Below are positions 1-12,300 of a stretch of 64,000 nucleotides of DNA, piece after piece. Numbering within the stretch: the first letter of the stretch is position 1; each line of letters begins with the position of its first letter. Source of the DNA: Baylisascaris procyonis (lineage: Eukaryota > Nematoda > Chromadorea > Rhabditida > Ascarididae); NCBI GenBank assembly GCA_037389465.1, contig JAZARR010000184.1, forward strand, positions 1,240,001 to 1,304,000. The letters are read 5' to 3'. The position numbers and the translations under genes were made by a program. The notes under the pieces are model-generated. The model saw only the letters and a list, made by a program, of their open reading frames with translations. It searched no databases and was not told where the DNA came from.

Positions 1-594
1 TAAAGTTTCTATCGAGTTTTTTTTTTTCATTAAGAACCTTTCGCCAAGAAGCTTTTCAAACTTTTCATCAAGAAATTAACTGATTTCTAAGACTTAATTA
101 AAAACATTTGTGAAAAATAACAATACCGAACAATCTTTTCTCAAAATATTTCCTGGCCTTTTCTCATTTTCAAGTATTTTCAAATAATTTCGGTGCGGAA
201 ATAGCGAAAATCAGTGGAAAATCGCATTTTCCATAAAATTGAAAGCCACTTTTTCTCAGCCAATATCATCACATAAAACCTACCAAATTAAAAAACATAA
301 GTGAAATCACAATAAGCGACCACCCTCGTCTACGCAAGTCACGTAGAATGGCTCGTTTATATGGTGATTGTGTGTGTTACGCTGATTGGCCATCACAACT
401 CTGCAACGTCACAATGCGCCATGCCAAGAATGACTACAACACATCTCATGAACATCTAAATTATCGTAATCTATTATTTATCGTACCCATTGAGGCACTA
501 TGATCGGATCATCTCATCTGTATGGGAATTTCCGGTTTCTTCAGCGTTTCGAATTTAATTTTGGGAATGAGGAGGGGGTTTTGGTGATGGTGAT

Positions 595-607
595 GGGGGG
601 GGGGGGG
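595..607 (+). repeat. Poly-G tract, G13
   Basis: An uninterrupted G13 run, preceded within 25 bases by GGGGG and GG blocks, so a G-quadruplex is possible on the + strand. Confidence 0.9.
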
Positions 608-2071
608 TTCGTATGCTCTTACTAATGTGAGCACAATAATAATAGCTTAATTTATTGTTCTTTGTTGTGTTGATTTCTTTCTTTTGCGAGTGAAATATTC
701 TTTCATTGGGAAATTGGAATAATGCCGTTGGGCTTTGATTTTGATTTACCGAATGTATGATTCACTAGACAACATCCTTTATGAGTGGCCACTCGAAACG
801 GTGTTGCGGCATATTATAGTGGCATGCGTGCCCTACATCTCCTTTTATATGCTGTGAAGCTTATCCGGTTCACAGATTTCCTGATTTAATTCATATTCAA
901 AGGAATATCAAATGAATTGGGCTTACTCTTCACAGTTTTCAAGGTGGACGTTTATTGCGTAGAAAGTAGGCAACTTTCCCACCTTGCTGAGCATAGATTG
1001 CCTTATATTTGAAATTGACGCTTAGCTTTAAAGGAAAGTTTTTATTTTTACGGATACTCTTATGCTATTCAAGACGTGCTGCAATTCCACTGCTGATCTT
1101 ATGTAGTAGGGGCTTATAAACGAGGGGATACGGTGCATATTGCGTCAGTTCTTGCTTGGTTATCACTGCGTATAGGGTTGTAGTGATATTTGGATATGCT
1201 ACTTGAATAATTGCCTATTTAAACGTGTCATTTGTATGCGGGTGTCAATGTTCGAAACAGTTATGCTCATAAGTTTGATTGGCTGCTGGTCGGGTGATTC
1301 TATTTTACGCATTACCGGTCAGGGCAGGTTTAATCCACCCGAACACATATTGAAGGTGGTCTTTGTTCGCAGTCGTGAGGGGAGGGGAGGGGGGAGGGTG
1401 GAATGGGATTGAAGTTAAACTCACCAGTATTTTCTAGTAGGCGCTATATACAAACTCTCTAATAATTAGTAAGCGGTTTAATTTTTTGAATTGTTCTTTT
1501 ATATAATATTTTCACATTTCCCTTCACTTCCAACATTTTCACATTTACATACCATTCCCGCATCATTGTTCTCTTCAAAAATTCATTACTAATGTGTTTG
1601 CATCAATTTCCGGTGAATCTTTATATGGGAATGTGCATTATGATTTATTTCAATATTGATAACAATTTTAATTTAATAATTGAATAAATTTACATTCATA
1701 AAGATCCGAACGCTATAGCAATAAACTCATCTGTTCCAACAATATTTCAAAATTTTACTGATTACTGAAGTGAAAGATCGAAAGTCTAGTGCACCTTAAA
1801 TATTGAAAAATTGATCATTATTAATCTACAGTATAAATAATCCTACACAATCCTTTGCTTTGAAAAAATGTTATAAAATGGTCGTTAATTCGATTCAATT
1901 CCAACAAAATATTCAGCGATCCGTAAGATGTCACTTAAACGACACTGCTTGCTGTTAGGATGATGTCGGATTTAAGCTGTGATCCGGAATCCGTATAGCC
2001 GCTTGACCAATTACTTGATTCAAACCGGTCTAACCCATATCTATTTGATTGTGGACTTAAACCCGGTTGCA

Positions 2072-2085
2072 ATTGTGATCACAAT
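2072..2085. promoter_or_regulatory. 14-bp perfect palindrome upstream of ubiquilin
   Basis: ATTGTGATCACAAT is its own reverse complement and ends 123 bases before the ATG. Its place in the proximal promoter makes a dimeric factor site possible, but no factor can be named. Confidence 0.3.
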
Positions 2086-2208
2086 GGATATAATCGGTGT
2101 AGCGCAGTAATAAATGGTTTACTGGTTGAAATGCCGTTCGTCGAATGCAAATAATTCATAATTGCAAACGTTTATAGTTTGTTGGGCTAACAAGAGTGAG
2201 TTGTCACG

Positions 2209-2319
2209 ATGGTGGATTCAGGAAGCGATGAGGAAGTTCAAAATAATATCCACCTGAAAGTGAAAACAACATCTGAAAGCTATGATATCGATGTTGCCGA
2301 AAAATCATCCATTGCAAAG
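2209..2319 (+). CDS. ubql-1: Ubiquilin exon 1 (UBL, first half)
   Basis: 37 codons, ending in phase 0 at AAG with donor GTAATG. It encodes an acidic N-tip (residues 1-10) followed by the first two UBL strands (IHLKVKT and SYDIDVAE) and the start of the helix. The upstream in-frame TGA at 2197-2199 supports this ATG. An AG at 2176-2177, after a T-rich stretch, could be a spliced-leader acceptor, but this is a guess. Confidence 0.93.
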
Positions 2320-3324
2320 GTAATGCTTTTTATATGGTTTCATGTCTGAGTCTGCTATGGTTGTGAGAGCAAAAAAAAACGAGTCGATTGCTGGTCTAAG
2401 GAAAAATTTTTCACTTAAAAAATTCAAATTTGGTAGTTTGCAATGAAATTTTTACCACCAAAAGTAAAGGAAGGGCCTCATCTCCTCGGAAACTCACGAA
2501 ATATCAGATGTTTTCTCTGTCTCGCTGAAAGGAGTAAAGAAAAGAGAGAATTGATGAACGTTTTCCCTTCCCCTTCGATAGTGTAACGATTTGAGTTAAT
2601 ATACAAGTTGGCATTATGAAGTTGAAAGCTAATTTCCCTTTATAGTAAGAAAATTTTATTGGTGCAATACAGCAGTTTGTTTATTGCAGTCTAGCTAGTC
2701 TTTATTAAAAAGGTGTTTGAAGCTGTATGACTAAATGAACAATTGGCAACGTTGATCCCCCATGAGGGAATCATGTTTGTATGGCCAATTGGGAGATTAT
2801 TTGATTGCTGTGCAAAGAGTTTATGGTTCGATATATGAGCAGAAATAATCATTACAACAAAAAATGTGATATTCTTGGATCACTAATCTTTGCATCATTG
2901 TTTAGTACTAAGATAGACATAGCAATTAGAGGTGTTGCATTTGTTATTGTTGCTATTCTCCCCGTTCATTTCTTATCTGCAATTGTATTTTACCTATTTC
3001 AGTATTGCTCCCTCAAGCTTAACTCTGTTGACCTCGGTAATAGCATAACGAAATCAAACATTCGATTTCATATTTGACACAAAATAACTCCTTTAATATT
3101 GTTCATAAAAGTTCTATAAAATGTTATTCATCCATATATCAAACTCATAAATATGTTTTTTTAATATTTAATTTTTATGAGTGATGATGATCCTTATTTT
3201 CAGATTAAATCGGTTCTATCTGAGAAGTTAAATCAACCCATCGAGAAGTTATGTTTGATCTTCTCTGGAAAAATTTTAAAAGATCATGAAACCATCGATC
3301 AACATTGTGAGTGCTTCTCTCTTT

Positions 3325-3361
<37 letters not shown>

Positions 3362-6300
3362 TTTTTCTGCACTGTGCAATCAATCGTTTTCAAGCGTATA
3401 GTGGAATTGGCTGTTACCGTTGGTGGGCTATACCGTATAGAGAGAAGGATAGTCAGCATAGTGGAAACGATAATCCTACTCTTTTATTCTCTCTCTTGGT
3501 GTCACTAACACCCACCTAGGTAAAGCACCATATAAATTAGTCATATAAATTATAAAATAGGTTACAATAAATGCAACAGAGGGGATATGAAAGGTGATCA
3601 AAATAATTAATTTTCTGGAAATTGTTTTTGTTGGAAATATGAATAAGCTTGTAGAATTTAGTGAATTGTAAAGAAACGAAATGATATATACGAAAAATTC
3701 TAACAATGAGCGAAGGATTCTAAGAAGAGTATGGGGAGGAGGAAGGAGGAGAAAAGGGGAAAAGCTCTATTATTTCTGCTGACTTTGCATTTATTTAAAC
3801 CTTTGTATTTTCTTCTTTCAGCAGTTATCTGTAATTGTTGAAGAAGGTAATCACCAAACTCGTTTCCTTACGTCTGTTGTCTGTGACCTAAACTAGTGAT
3901 CATTTAGAAGCACTTGCCTTCCAACCTGAAGCGAGTTCCCTATAAATCATGGGAAGTTTTGTCTCTGAAACTTTAGTACCATTATCGTTCCTTTTCCTTT
4001 CTTTTGTGGACAGCACTCGATCACCTTCCTATGTAATTAATCTTGGTTCGTGTATGTGATCCCTTTCGAACAGCTGGCTAATATGCCATCCTCATTTCTT
4101 TGGCCTATTTTCCCGATAACTTGTGCATTGGTTAAGAATGTTCAATAAAATTGCATGCGATGCAACCTTTGCAAGTGATAAAATTGCATAAAATAATATG
4201 AGAAATGCGGTGTGTTTGTGACTATTCGTTCGCAAATGAGGTCGCTTATCTTCGGGAGCCCTCCGGAAGTAGAGAGATGATGAATTATCCTTCGGGTTGC
4301 AGAGGAGAGTTTTGCACTCGATCAGTGTTCTTCTTTTGCCCTAAGGCCACCATAGGGCTAGAGTGACTTCACCTCCTTGTAGTTTCTCCAGCTTGAAGAA
4401 GTCGCTATTACTCGAGATTTCTAAATTATTGTTTCAAAAGTTATTGTTATTGTTATTGTTGGCGTTGGCAGTCATATTTTCATTTTTTCTCGTTTGCTGA
4501 GTTGCGTAAGAATGTTTTTGCTTTCAGCGATAAAGGATGGAATGGCTATTCATTTGGTTGTTCGTCAGAATCCGCGGGTTCGTCTTTTTATCTCTTTTTT
4601 CTGTGCAGTGATTCTTATGTTTTTAGAGGTTCCTATAGTTATGGTCTTCTTTAAAAACTTGGAAAGCATATTGACGATTGGTCGTGGTTAGTTCTTCGTT
4701 GGGCACAGAACCCCTTTTAAGTGACCTTTGATTTTTTTTATTCATTGAGTATTCTTATTGATTGAGTGTGATTTATACATCAATATTTATTTTGTGCAAT
4801 ATATTTGGTTTATTGATGGATGTATTTGTTACTACAAACAATTTATGTAAACTTCATTCTTCGAGTAATAATCCCCCTCTTATATGATTCTTGATTGTCT
4901 TGCTGATTGTTGGCTGATGATATTTAGAGATGCTTTTGTAAATGGTTCGACTCTTTGTAGTCTGTGAAGAGACTTTTTGCTTCAAGCCATTGTAAAACTG
5001 CTGATAGAGATCCGTTCAACATAACGAGTAATTATCTGAATGGTCACGTAGTTACTATTTTATTGAATATGCTAGTTTGTTGAATGACTAGACGTTTAAG
5101 TTGGCAATCGTTAGATAATTCTTTTTTATTATCGGCAGCAAATCCGATTGGAGTGACGGTTAAGAGCAATTCGATCGCTTGATATGCATATAAGCAAGTT
5201 GATGAAAACTAACATTAATAACTCTATTTGATTTGCATTTCTCTTAACTGAAAAACAAATGTTTTTTATTGTTTTTCGAAAAATTATGTTTTTTTAATGC
5301 GTTGCGTTTTTTCTTCTTTTCTTTATTTTGCGTCATATATGTAGAAATGTCATAATCGCAATGCAGAGTCACCCAATCCAACGTACACCTCTCGTAAAAC
5401 GTGCACCTCTTCATCTTTACTTCCGATCTATACTGCATATATGACCTACAGCCTCATATCACCTCCTGCGGCTTTATTATCTGTACTTCCAACCAGTACC
5501 ACATGTGTGATCTGTTGCCCCGTCACCTGTACTTCCAACCAATATGTAACCTGCAGATCCTTTTCCTGTGCTATTTGTACGTTATACATCTGTGGTGTTT
5601 ATATACTACGATGGGGGGCGGGGGGGGGGGATGTGACTCTGACCTCGTTCGCCTCGCGGAACGACGGAAGACATTGGTGCAAAATTACTTCTGAATGCGT
5701 CGTTGTTGCTAATCGACTGCTTTTCACAAGGATATGGTGCTTCTCTCGCTGAAGAGCTATCACTGAGATTAATTGTCTTCACGGGGTCTGCAATAACTTG
5801 TTTGGTAGCGGGGAAGCCAACGATCCCTTCCAGCTACCTACTCCATTGATTACTGTAATACATGAGGCAAAAAAGAAACAACATGTCTGCTTTTTACTCG
5901 AAGGATTTTTTGTTTAATTGTATAGTCATGGCAGCTTACTATTGTTTCCTTCTTTTATTTGCACATTTTTACGATTCTTATTTTTCAGCCATCGAATGTA
6001 GCATCTTCTAGTGCATCTTCTGCTACTGGAGCCACACCGGTAACTAGTCATTTATTCATTTCTTATTCCTACGTCAAGCTTCACTTTGTCGATCCCGTTC
6101 ATGGCAGTTACATGCGGTGGGACACGAATTGGAAAACATCGTTGTATAATGAATGCTATAGTGGATGGAAGAAAATAACAAGTAATATAGGGGTTAATGT
6201 CGCTCCGTATCAGCACGGACCCTACATCTAGTCTGTTAGGTTTTATCAGTTCTCTCCTTTTTGCATTCTTGATTTTTGGTTTTCTAAGACGAATAAGTTG

Positions 6301-9300
6301 GATTGGCGCATAATGATTGAATATATCTTGCGGTTCTTCTGTCACCGTCCCCTTTCCAAAATAAATTGAACCGCTTCTTGAAAGAGGCAGCATTTGATAT
6401 TGTACAGTTTCCGCCAGTAATCATTACATTAAAGCACTTCCCCATTCCAGTTATTTTCAGCCTTGAATTGCGGGTGGTAATTTTTGGGCGCTGAACTATG
6501 GGAATGCACACGACTATAGGCGTTTCTCCTCCCTCCCCATAATCAAGAAAGGGTGGTATATGTCTTTGTTGGTAGTTAGTAGTACCGGTTGTTCTGTGTT
6601 TCTAATTTTTTTTGGATTGAAGGGAGTGACGAATCCTCTAGCATCAATGATGGGTGCAGCAGGATCGGGCGGTACGATGGGTATGGCTCAGCAGATGATG
6701 CAGAACCCGGAGATGATGCGTGAGATGATGAATAGCCCGATCATGCAATCGTTGCTCAATAATCCAGACATATTCCGCTCTCTTATTGCCGAAAATCCAC
6801 AAATACAACAACTTGTCGAGGTATATTGTTGCCACTTCGTTAAGTTCTTATTGATTTATAATTGATTAATTCGAAAATAATTTTTACGATCCGAAAGTAA
6901 TTCTCCATTGGAGTCGATTCCTTCTTCACTTAAAAAAAAAAAAAAAACACTACACAATATTGCATATTTCTACGTGAGAATTGATGATGTTTCCGTGCAA
7001 TATTAAATTGTTTTATATTTATTTATTGCAGTCGAATCCCGAACTGGGTCATGTGTTGAACGATCCTGAAATAATTCGACAAACAATGGAAATGGTTCGA
7101 AATCCGACAATGTTCCAGGAAATGATGCGCAATCATGATCAGGCCATTAGAAATCTTCAGGTATCATCCTTTCGAATCGAATCACTTCTTTTTGCCTCTC
7201 TCTTTCTCTTTCTTCTTTTCTCGCTCTCCCCCTCTACCTTTATCTCTGTTGAGAAATGCACTTGCAGGGTAATGCATGTATGTATAAAGTGATTGAAGGA
7301 TATATAAAAAAGATAAACACATTTTGCCATTCTTTATGTTGTTCTCATAGGAGAATATAAACGCATTTAACAACATCTGCTATTGCTTCACAACTTATAG
7401 TGAATGTCTTGAAAGGCATTGCAGCGATACTTCCAACCTGAGCATGCTTAATTTATCCTTCAAAAACTTGCAACTTAATATAAACCTAGTGGTGCACTTG
7501 TCACTTTGAAATGTGGGAACACTTTTACTCAAATTTCGTTGAGAAATTGAAAAGCTGGAAAGTCTTTTAACAAGGGAGAGAGATAGATGCATTTAGATTT
7601 TTGTTTTGCACGAATATTAAGGTGTATTCGCCTCAGATTCTTGTATATGGAAGAGTCATCGTTGTTGTATGATGTGAAATGCAAATATAATATCGGCTGC
7701 TATGTACGCGTCAAGTGATGATGCATTTGCACATTGCCTATGAAACCTCTATTGATTGATTGATAGATTGATTGATCAATCAAAAAATTTTGTCTTTGAC
7801 AGATCAACCGATAATTTTTTGTCGAATTCGAACATTAAGCCAAAGATTTGCTAATATCTGCCATTTTTGCTTGCTATATATTGAATGCGAATTGTTCAGA
7901 AATCATCGAACACAAAAATGCTTTTAGAAAAATCTTTTGTCTTTCAAAGGACTTTTTATGAGGGAGAAGAGAAGGTGAGGGAAGGAAGGAGGCTTAAAAT
8001 GATTCTTCTGCAGAGTCATGTGGGCAGCAGATATATCTCCGACCCTTTTCTCTGTCATTCAATTCATTAAATTTGCATATTATATCTAGGAGAATGTAAT
8101 TAAATACTTGAAGGGTATACCCGGAGGGCAAGCGGCACTTCAGCGTCTCTATCAGGATGTGCAAGAGCCGTTGCTGAACAGTGCGACGAGTTCGTTTGCG
8201 AGTAACCCATTCGCGTCGCTGGTCGATAATTCAACAAACACGAGTTAGTCATTGATTATTCAAATTTATTTATATGCTTTTAAGTTTTTTGTGAATATTC
8301 TTATGTATTTGCATGTGGCATGTTTTGTAAGTAGATGTGCCGTAAAACCAGGAATACAAGTACAAGGGAGATATTGAGTTTGAGTTAATTTTGTTCCCAC
8401 TGTTTTGCTAACTGCAGCAGCATATATATGAATATGAAGCTTTTCGGGATATGAATAAAAACTTTTTTGGAAATGTCCAACGGAAAGAAGAATTCACAAA
8501 AATCTGGATCGTGATTTTGCTAGAATCGTTTTTCATATTAATCTACGATGCATTGTGAGTTGAAATGTCCATAACATTGCTTCTTCTTCAAGCCGCTAAA
8601 ATTTTCTGTATACTTAAGGGTTTATTCTTATTTCTAAGTTTATTATCAGCAGAGAATTTATCTCAGCCAGATGGAGTTATGTAGCTTGTTTTTCAGTATT
8701 ATGATCCATTGTAATTCCAGCATCGCGAAGCCAACGTGCTGGTGTAGAAAATGCAGAGGCACTGCCGAATCCATGGGGAGGCTCATCGGGTAGCAGTCAA
8801 GGTGCTGCAAACACGGCCACGACTGGCACTGCCAATACTGCAGCCGCACCCAACTTTATGTCTGGTAATGCCATTTGTCTTGTTTCTGGTATTGCTTGCA
8901 ATTTATATATGTACGCTTTTCATTCTTTTCCTTACACAAAATGCGATAATAAAAGCATTTCAAATGTGAAAGGATGGCTTAAGGCAATTGTCTTGCTTAG
9001 GCCTGGCTCGCACTAATTTCAGAACGTCGCTAACAGGGGGGGAGGGCAGAGATAAAAGTGGAAGGTGCAAAAAAGAAGCGGTGGGGGGAGGGGGAAGGGG
9101 GCAGAATTGCGATCTTTCGCAATCAAGCCAAAGCGCTTATCCAGCATGTTATCGCTATATATGTTCGATTCTCTACGTTCAGAACTTTGTAGGCAGCGAG
9201 TGTAAGATGCCAATATTTGCTTAGGCTAGTGGAGCAATTTTGCAAACATTATATTTGCTGATCCAATTAGGACAGAGTGAGAATGCTGCAGTAGTAATTT

Positions 9301-12300
9301 TAACGTGAATTTTCTTCCCAGTTGGAGAGGAGGTGAGGAGGGCTTGACCTTGCCTTGAACCAACCCTAAGCAATTGATAGTACTGAGAAAGAGCACGGAA
9401 TTGGAAGATTAGAAAGGATACAGTGTGGTTGCTTGTCGTAGCATTGTCGTCCTCCACAATTCATTCGTGTATCGCGTGCCTCTATTGGAGAGGAAGTGTT
9501 TCTTGAAAGGAAAGTTTTAAAAAGCGCATTAGTGAGGAGGAGATTGTTTGGGGGGGGGGGAGGAAGAAAGCAGGAGAAGAAATAACAATCGTGTTTATTT
9601 CGCTGATGCTTAATCGTTTGAGTTTTTTTCCTTATTTCTGAATCCAGCTTCTCTCACGTTTCTATTCTTTGCTGTGCAAACGTTACATCACATCAGATAA
9701 TTAATTGCCTAGAAAATCCATGCAAAAATCGTCATATTTTTTGTTCTATTTGAATTGATGCATGATTGGCGATCAGCTTAATTTGCTTGTTTAATGGAAG
9801 CGCTTATTAAAGGTCGGATTGAGTGGTTTAATGAAGGCAGATGACATAGAATAATGAAGTGCAGTTGACTGAATGCCTATCACGATTGAGTTCATTTGCA
9901 TTTGGTGGACACCATTATCGCTTTCAGATTCCTTTCGTCAGTAATACTTCGCTTTGCATAGTTTATTATGCAATTGAATAATACTATCAGTTGTTTTGTT
10001 ATGGATATGCATATGAGAGAATCGTGCAGATTTGCCTTCAGAACCTGGTAGCCTTCATGCCAAGATGAAGAGCCTTGTTGGAAATGACGAAAATTAAGGG
10101 GATCTCGAGCTCGACACTCGTCACCAGTTTCTACATTTATTTGTGTGGCGAGACGTTCGAACTCACTACTTGCTGATAGTTGTCTTTTTTGATTTGCATC
10201 GCAATTATGTTCACTACTGACCAGAATATTTCTTATTGGGCATTCAAAGGGTTTTTTGGGAGCTTACATTTTGCGCTTGCTTTGTTAACCAGTTTGGTGG
10301 ATAGATGCAGTATTAGTTTGAGAAGAGGGATAAATTCTATGGGAACTCTTATGAGGTTTTTAGCACACGGGCGTTGTGCTCATTAGGAAGTGAGTGGTTT
10401 CTCGCCTTCGAACTTGTAAAAGCGATGTTCCCGCTTCCTTTGCATCTCCATAGATACTTAGGGCACATGTTTCGTATTTTGCAGCATTCACAACACGAGT
10501 TTGCACAGTATACGGTAACTTCAATGATTACTGTGTTTACTAAATTAGACAAATATGTGTTGCGTTGTTGTTTCAGATATGATAAATTCTGCGGGCATAC
10601 AGAATCTTACACGCCAGTTACTGTCGGATCCGACAATGGTACAGCAATTGTTTGGCGGCGATGCGCTCAATAGTGTCACTCAGATGATACAGCTTAACCC
10701 TGCTCTGCTACAACAGGTTTCCTTTGTTTATCACTCATTTTTATAAATAGCTGGAGAAGATATGAATTGGGTGAGAAAGGGCACCTCCCTAATCAGTGAA
10801 ATATGTTCTGCACTCTTACTATTACTTTTCGCCCTCATTTTACTGTCAAATTTTTGATGCTTTTTGCAAATTCACATTTTCTTGGTAGAGGGATGTGAAG
10901 ATGTATTTGACTTTTAAAAAATTCTACGCAGTCCCTTATGAAGTATACATATGTTCACAAATGGTAGATCTATAAGGTGTCTTTAAATTTGTTGTAGATA
11001 CTTTCATCGAATCCAATGTTCGCAAACAATCCTGCTATGCAAGAGCAGTTGCAAGCCGCTATGCCACAACTCATCAGCTTGGTTAGTGTTCGTTATTGGT
11101 GAGAACAATTGTGTAGGTGGAGTGCGCTTCATTTCACAAACTCTTTTAATGGATCAGATTTGCTCAAAGACCCCTCAGCCGATTAGAGGCTTTGGCACTC
11201 ACTTCGAGGCTTCAGAAGAAATAGTTGTCATTGCTGTCGTTTTAGTGCTGCTTTATTTAAAAATGTATCGCCTTTCCTGAAAAATCTCTATGGCGTCTTG
11301 CAGTGATGGCAGTTAACGTTGTCAGGTCATTGCAACGTGCATGTTATGTCTTGGCGGAGTGGACATTCTGTATGTGTTGATCATGTGTCAGCCTTCTGAT
11401 TTATTTGCCAGAATTTGCAACATTTTATTAGAGGGCACTAGTTCACATTCTTTTGCTTAAGGTTAGGAAGTAACATTTTATTTAGCTTTTCGTTACAACA
11501 GTTGACTGCCATTCAATGTTGAGTGTGATTGTATGTGATTGTCGAGGAATTATCCATCCAGCCTAATATTAGTAGGCTTCAAGTTTATAATATGCAGTTG
11601 TTGCATCGAAACCGGACTCGTTTCGATGATCTCTTAGGTTTCCTTCAATTTCATTCGAACTCATGTGGTTTTATTTTAGTTTCCTTAGTAACTTTTGTCC
11701 ATCGACTCGATTATTTCACTCATATTTTACTGCATTTAATGAAAAGAATTCTGTGGAGCGGATATTTAGGCTTCTTATGCGTACGGGTCCTGAAATTCTA
11801 AAATTCCACACTGCGTTCATTGATATTTCCTTTCGTTTTTCTTTTTGATGAGGTATTTGCGTTTCTATTTCTAGAGTTGTTAGGTTGGCATCAAATCTCA
11901 GCAATTAGAGTTGGCTGCAATCGAAATGTGGTAAATGATATTTTTGGAGACAGTGAAAGTTTCTTTTAAATGTTAATATCAAGTGAATAATAATTAAGCT
12001 AATATAAAAATTCACTACTCCTTCACAGTGTGGTCTTTCACTTGTTAGAAAAGTGCTGTTGGTTACAGAGGGATCGTAAAAGAGGTGATGATATTTTTGA
12101 ACAAATTGAACTTCCTTGAAAGCGTTCTCTTAGTTTATGTTCCCATTCTCTTGTTTCTATAAGCCGGATAGGCATGATATTTCGTTTTAAAGAGGTATTA
12201 TTCCATTGTGAAAATCTTCGTGTATTATAGGACGCACCCCGAGTAGAACACAACTAATTTACGGTCTTTGTTTTTCAGTTTTGTATTCGCAATTTTGAAA

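Larger units (their letters stand above)
1..2208. other. Upstream flank of ubiquilin, no gene seen
   Basis: No coding region can be supported. It holds a G13 run (595-607) and a second G-rich patch (1377-1401). It also holds inverted CCAAT-type and E-box-like bases near 345-415 and, close to the gene, a perfect palindrome at 2072-2085. The promoter and 5' UTR must lie here, but no TATA box or initiator can be assigned. Confidence 0.6.

Noticed and set aside
1203..1412. 69-codon open frame upstream of ubiquilin
   Set aside because: Its tail reads through a G-rich patch and nothing resembles a known family or a plausible upstream exon.
3177..3519. Overlapping open frames around exon 2 and the CT tract
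   Set aside because: They are shadows of the exon and the microsatellite (Ser-Leu or Arg-Glu runs).
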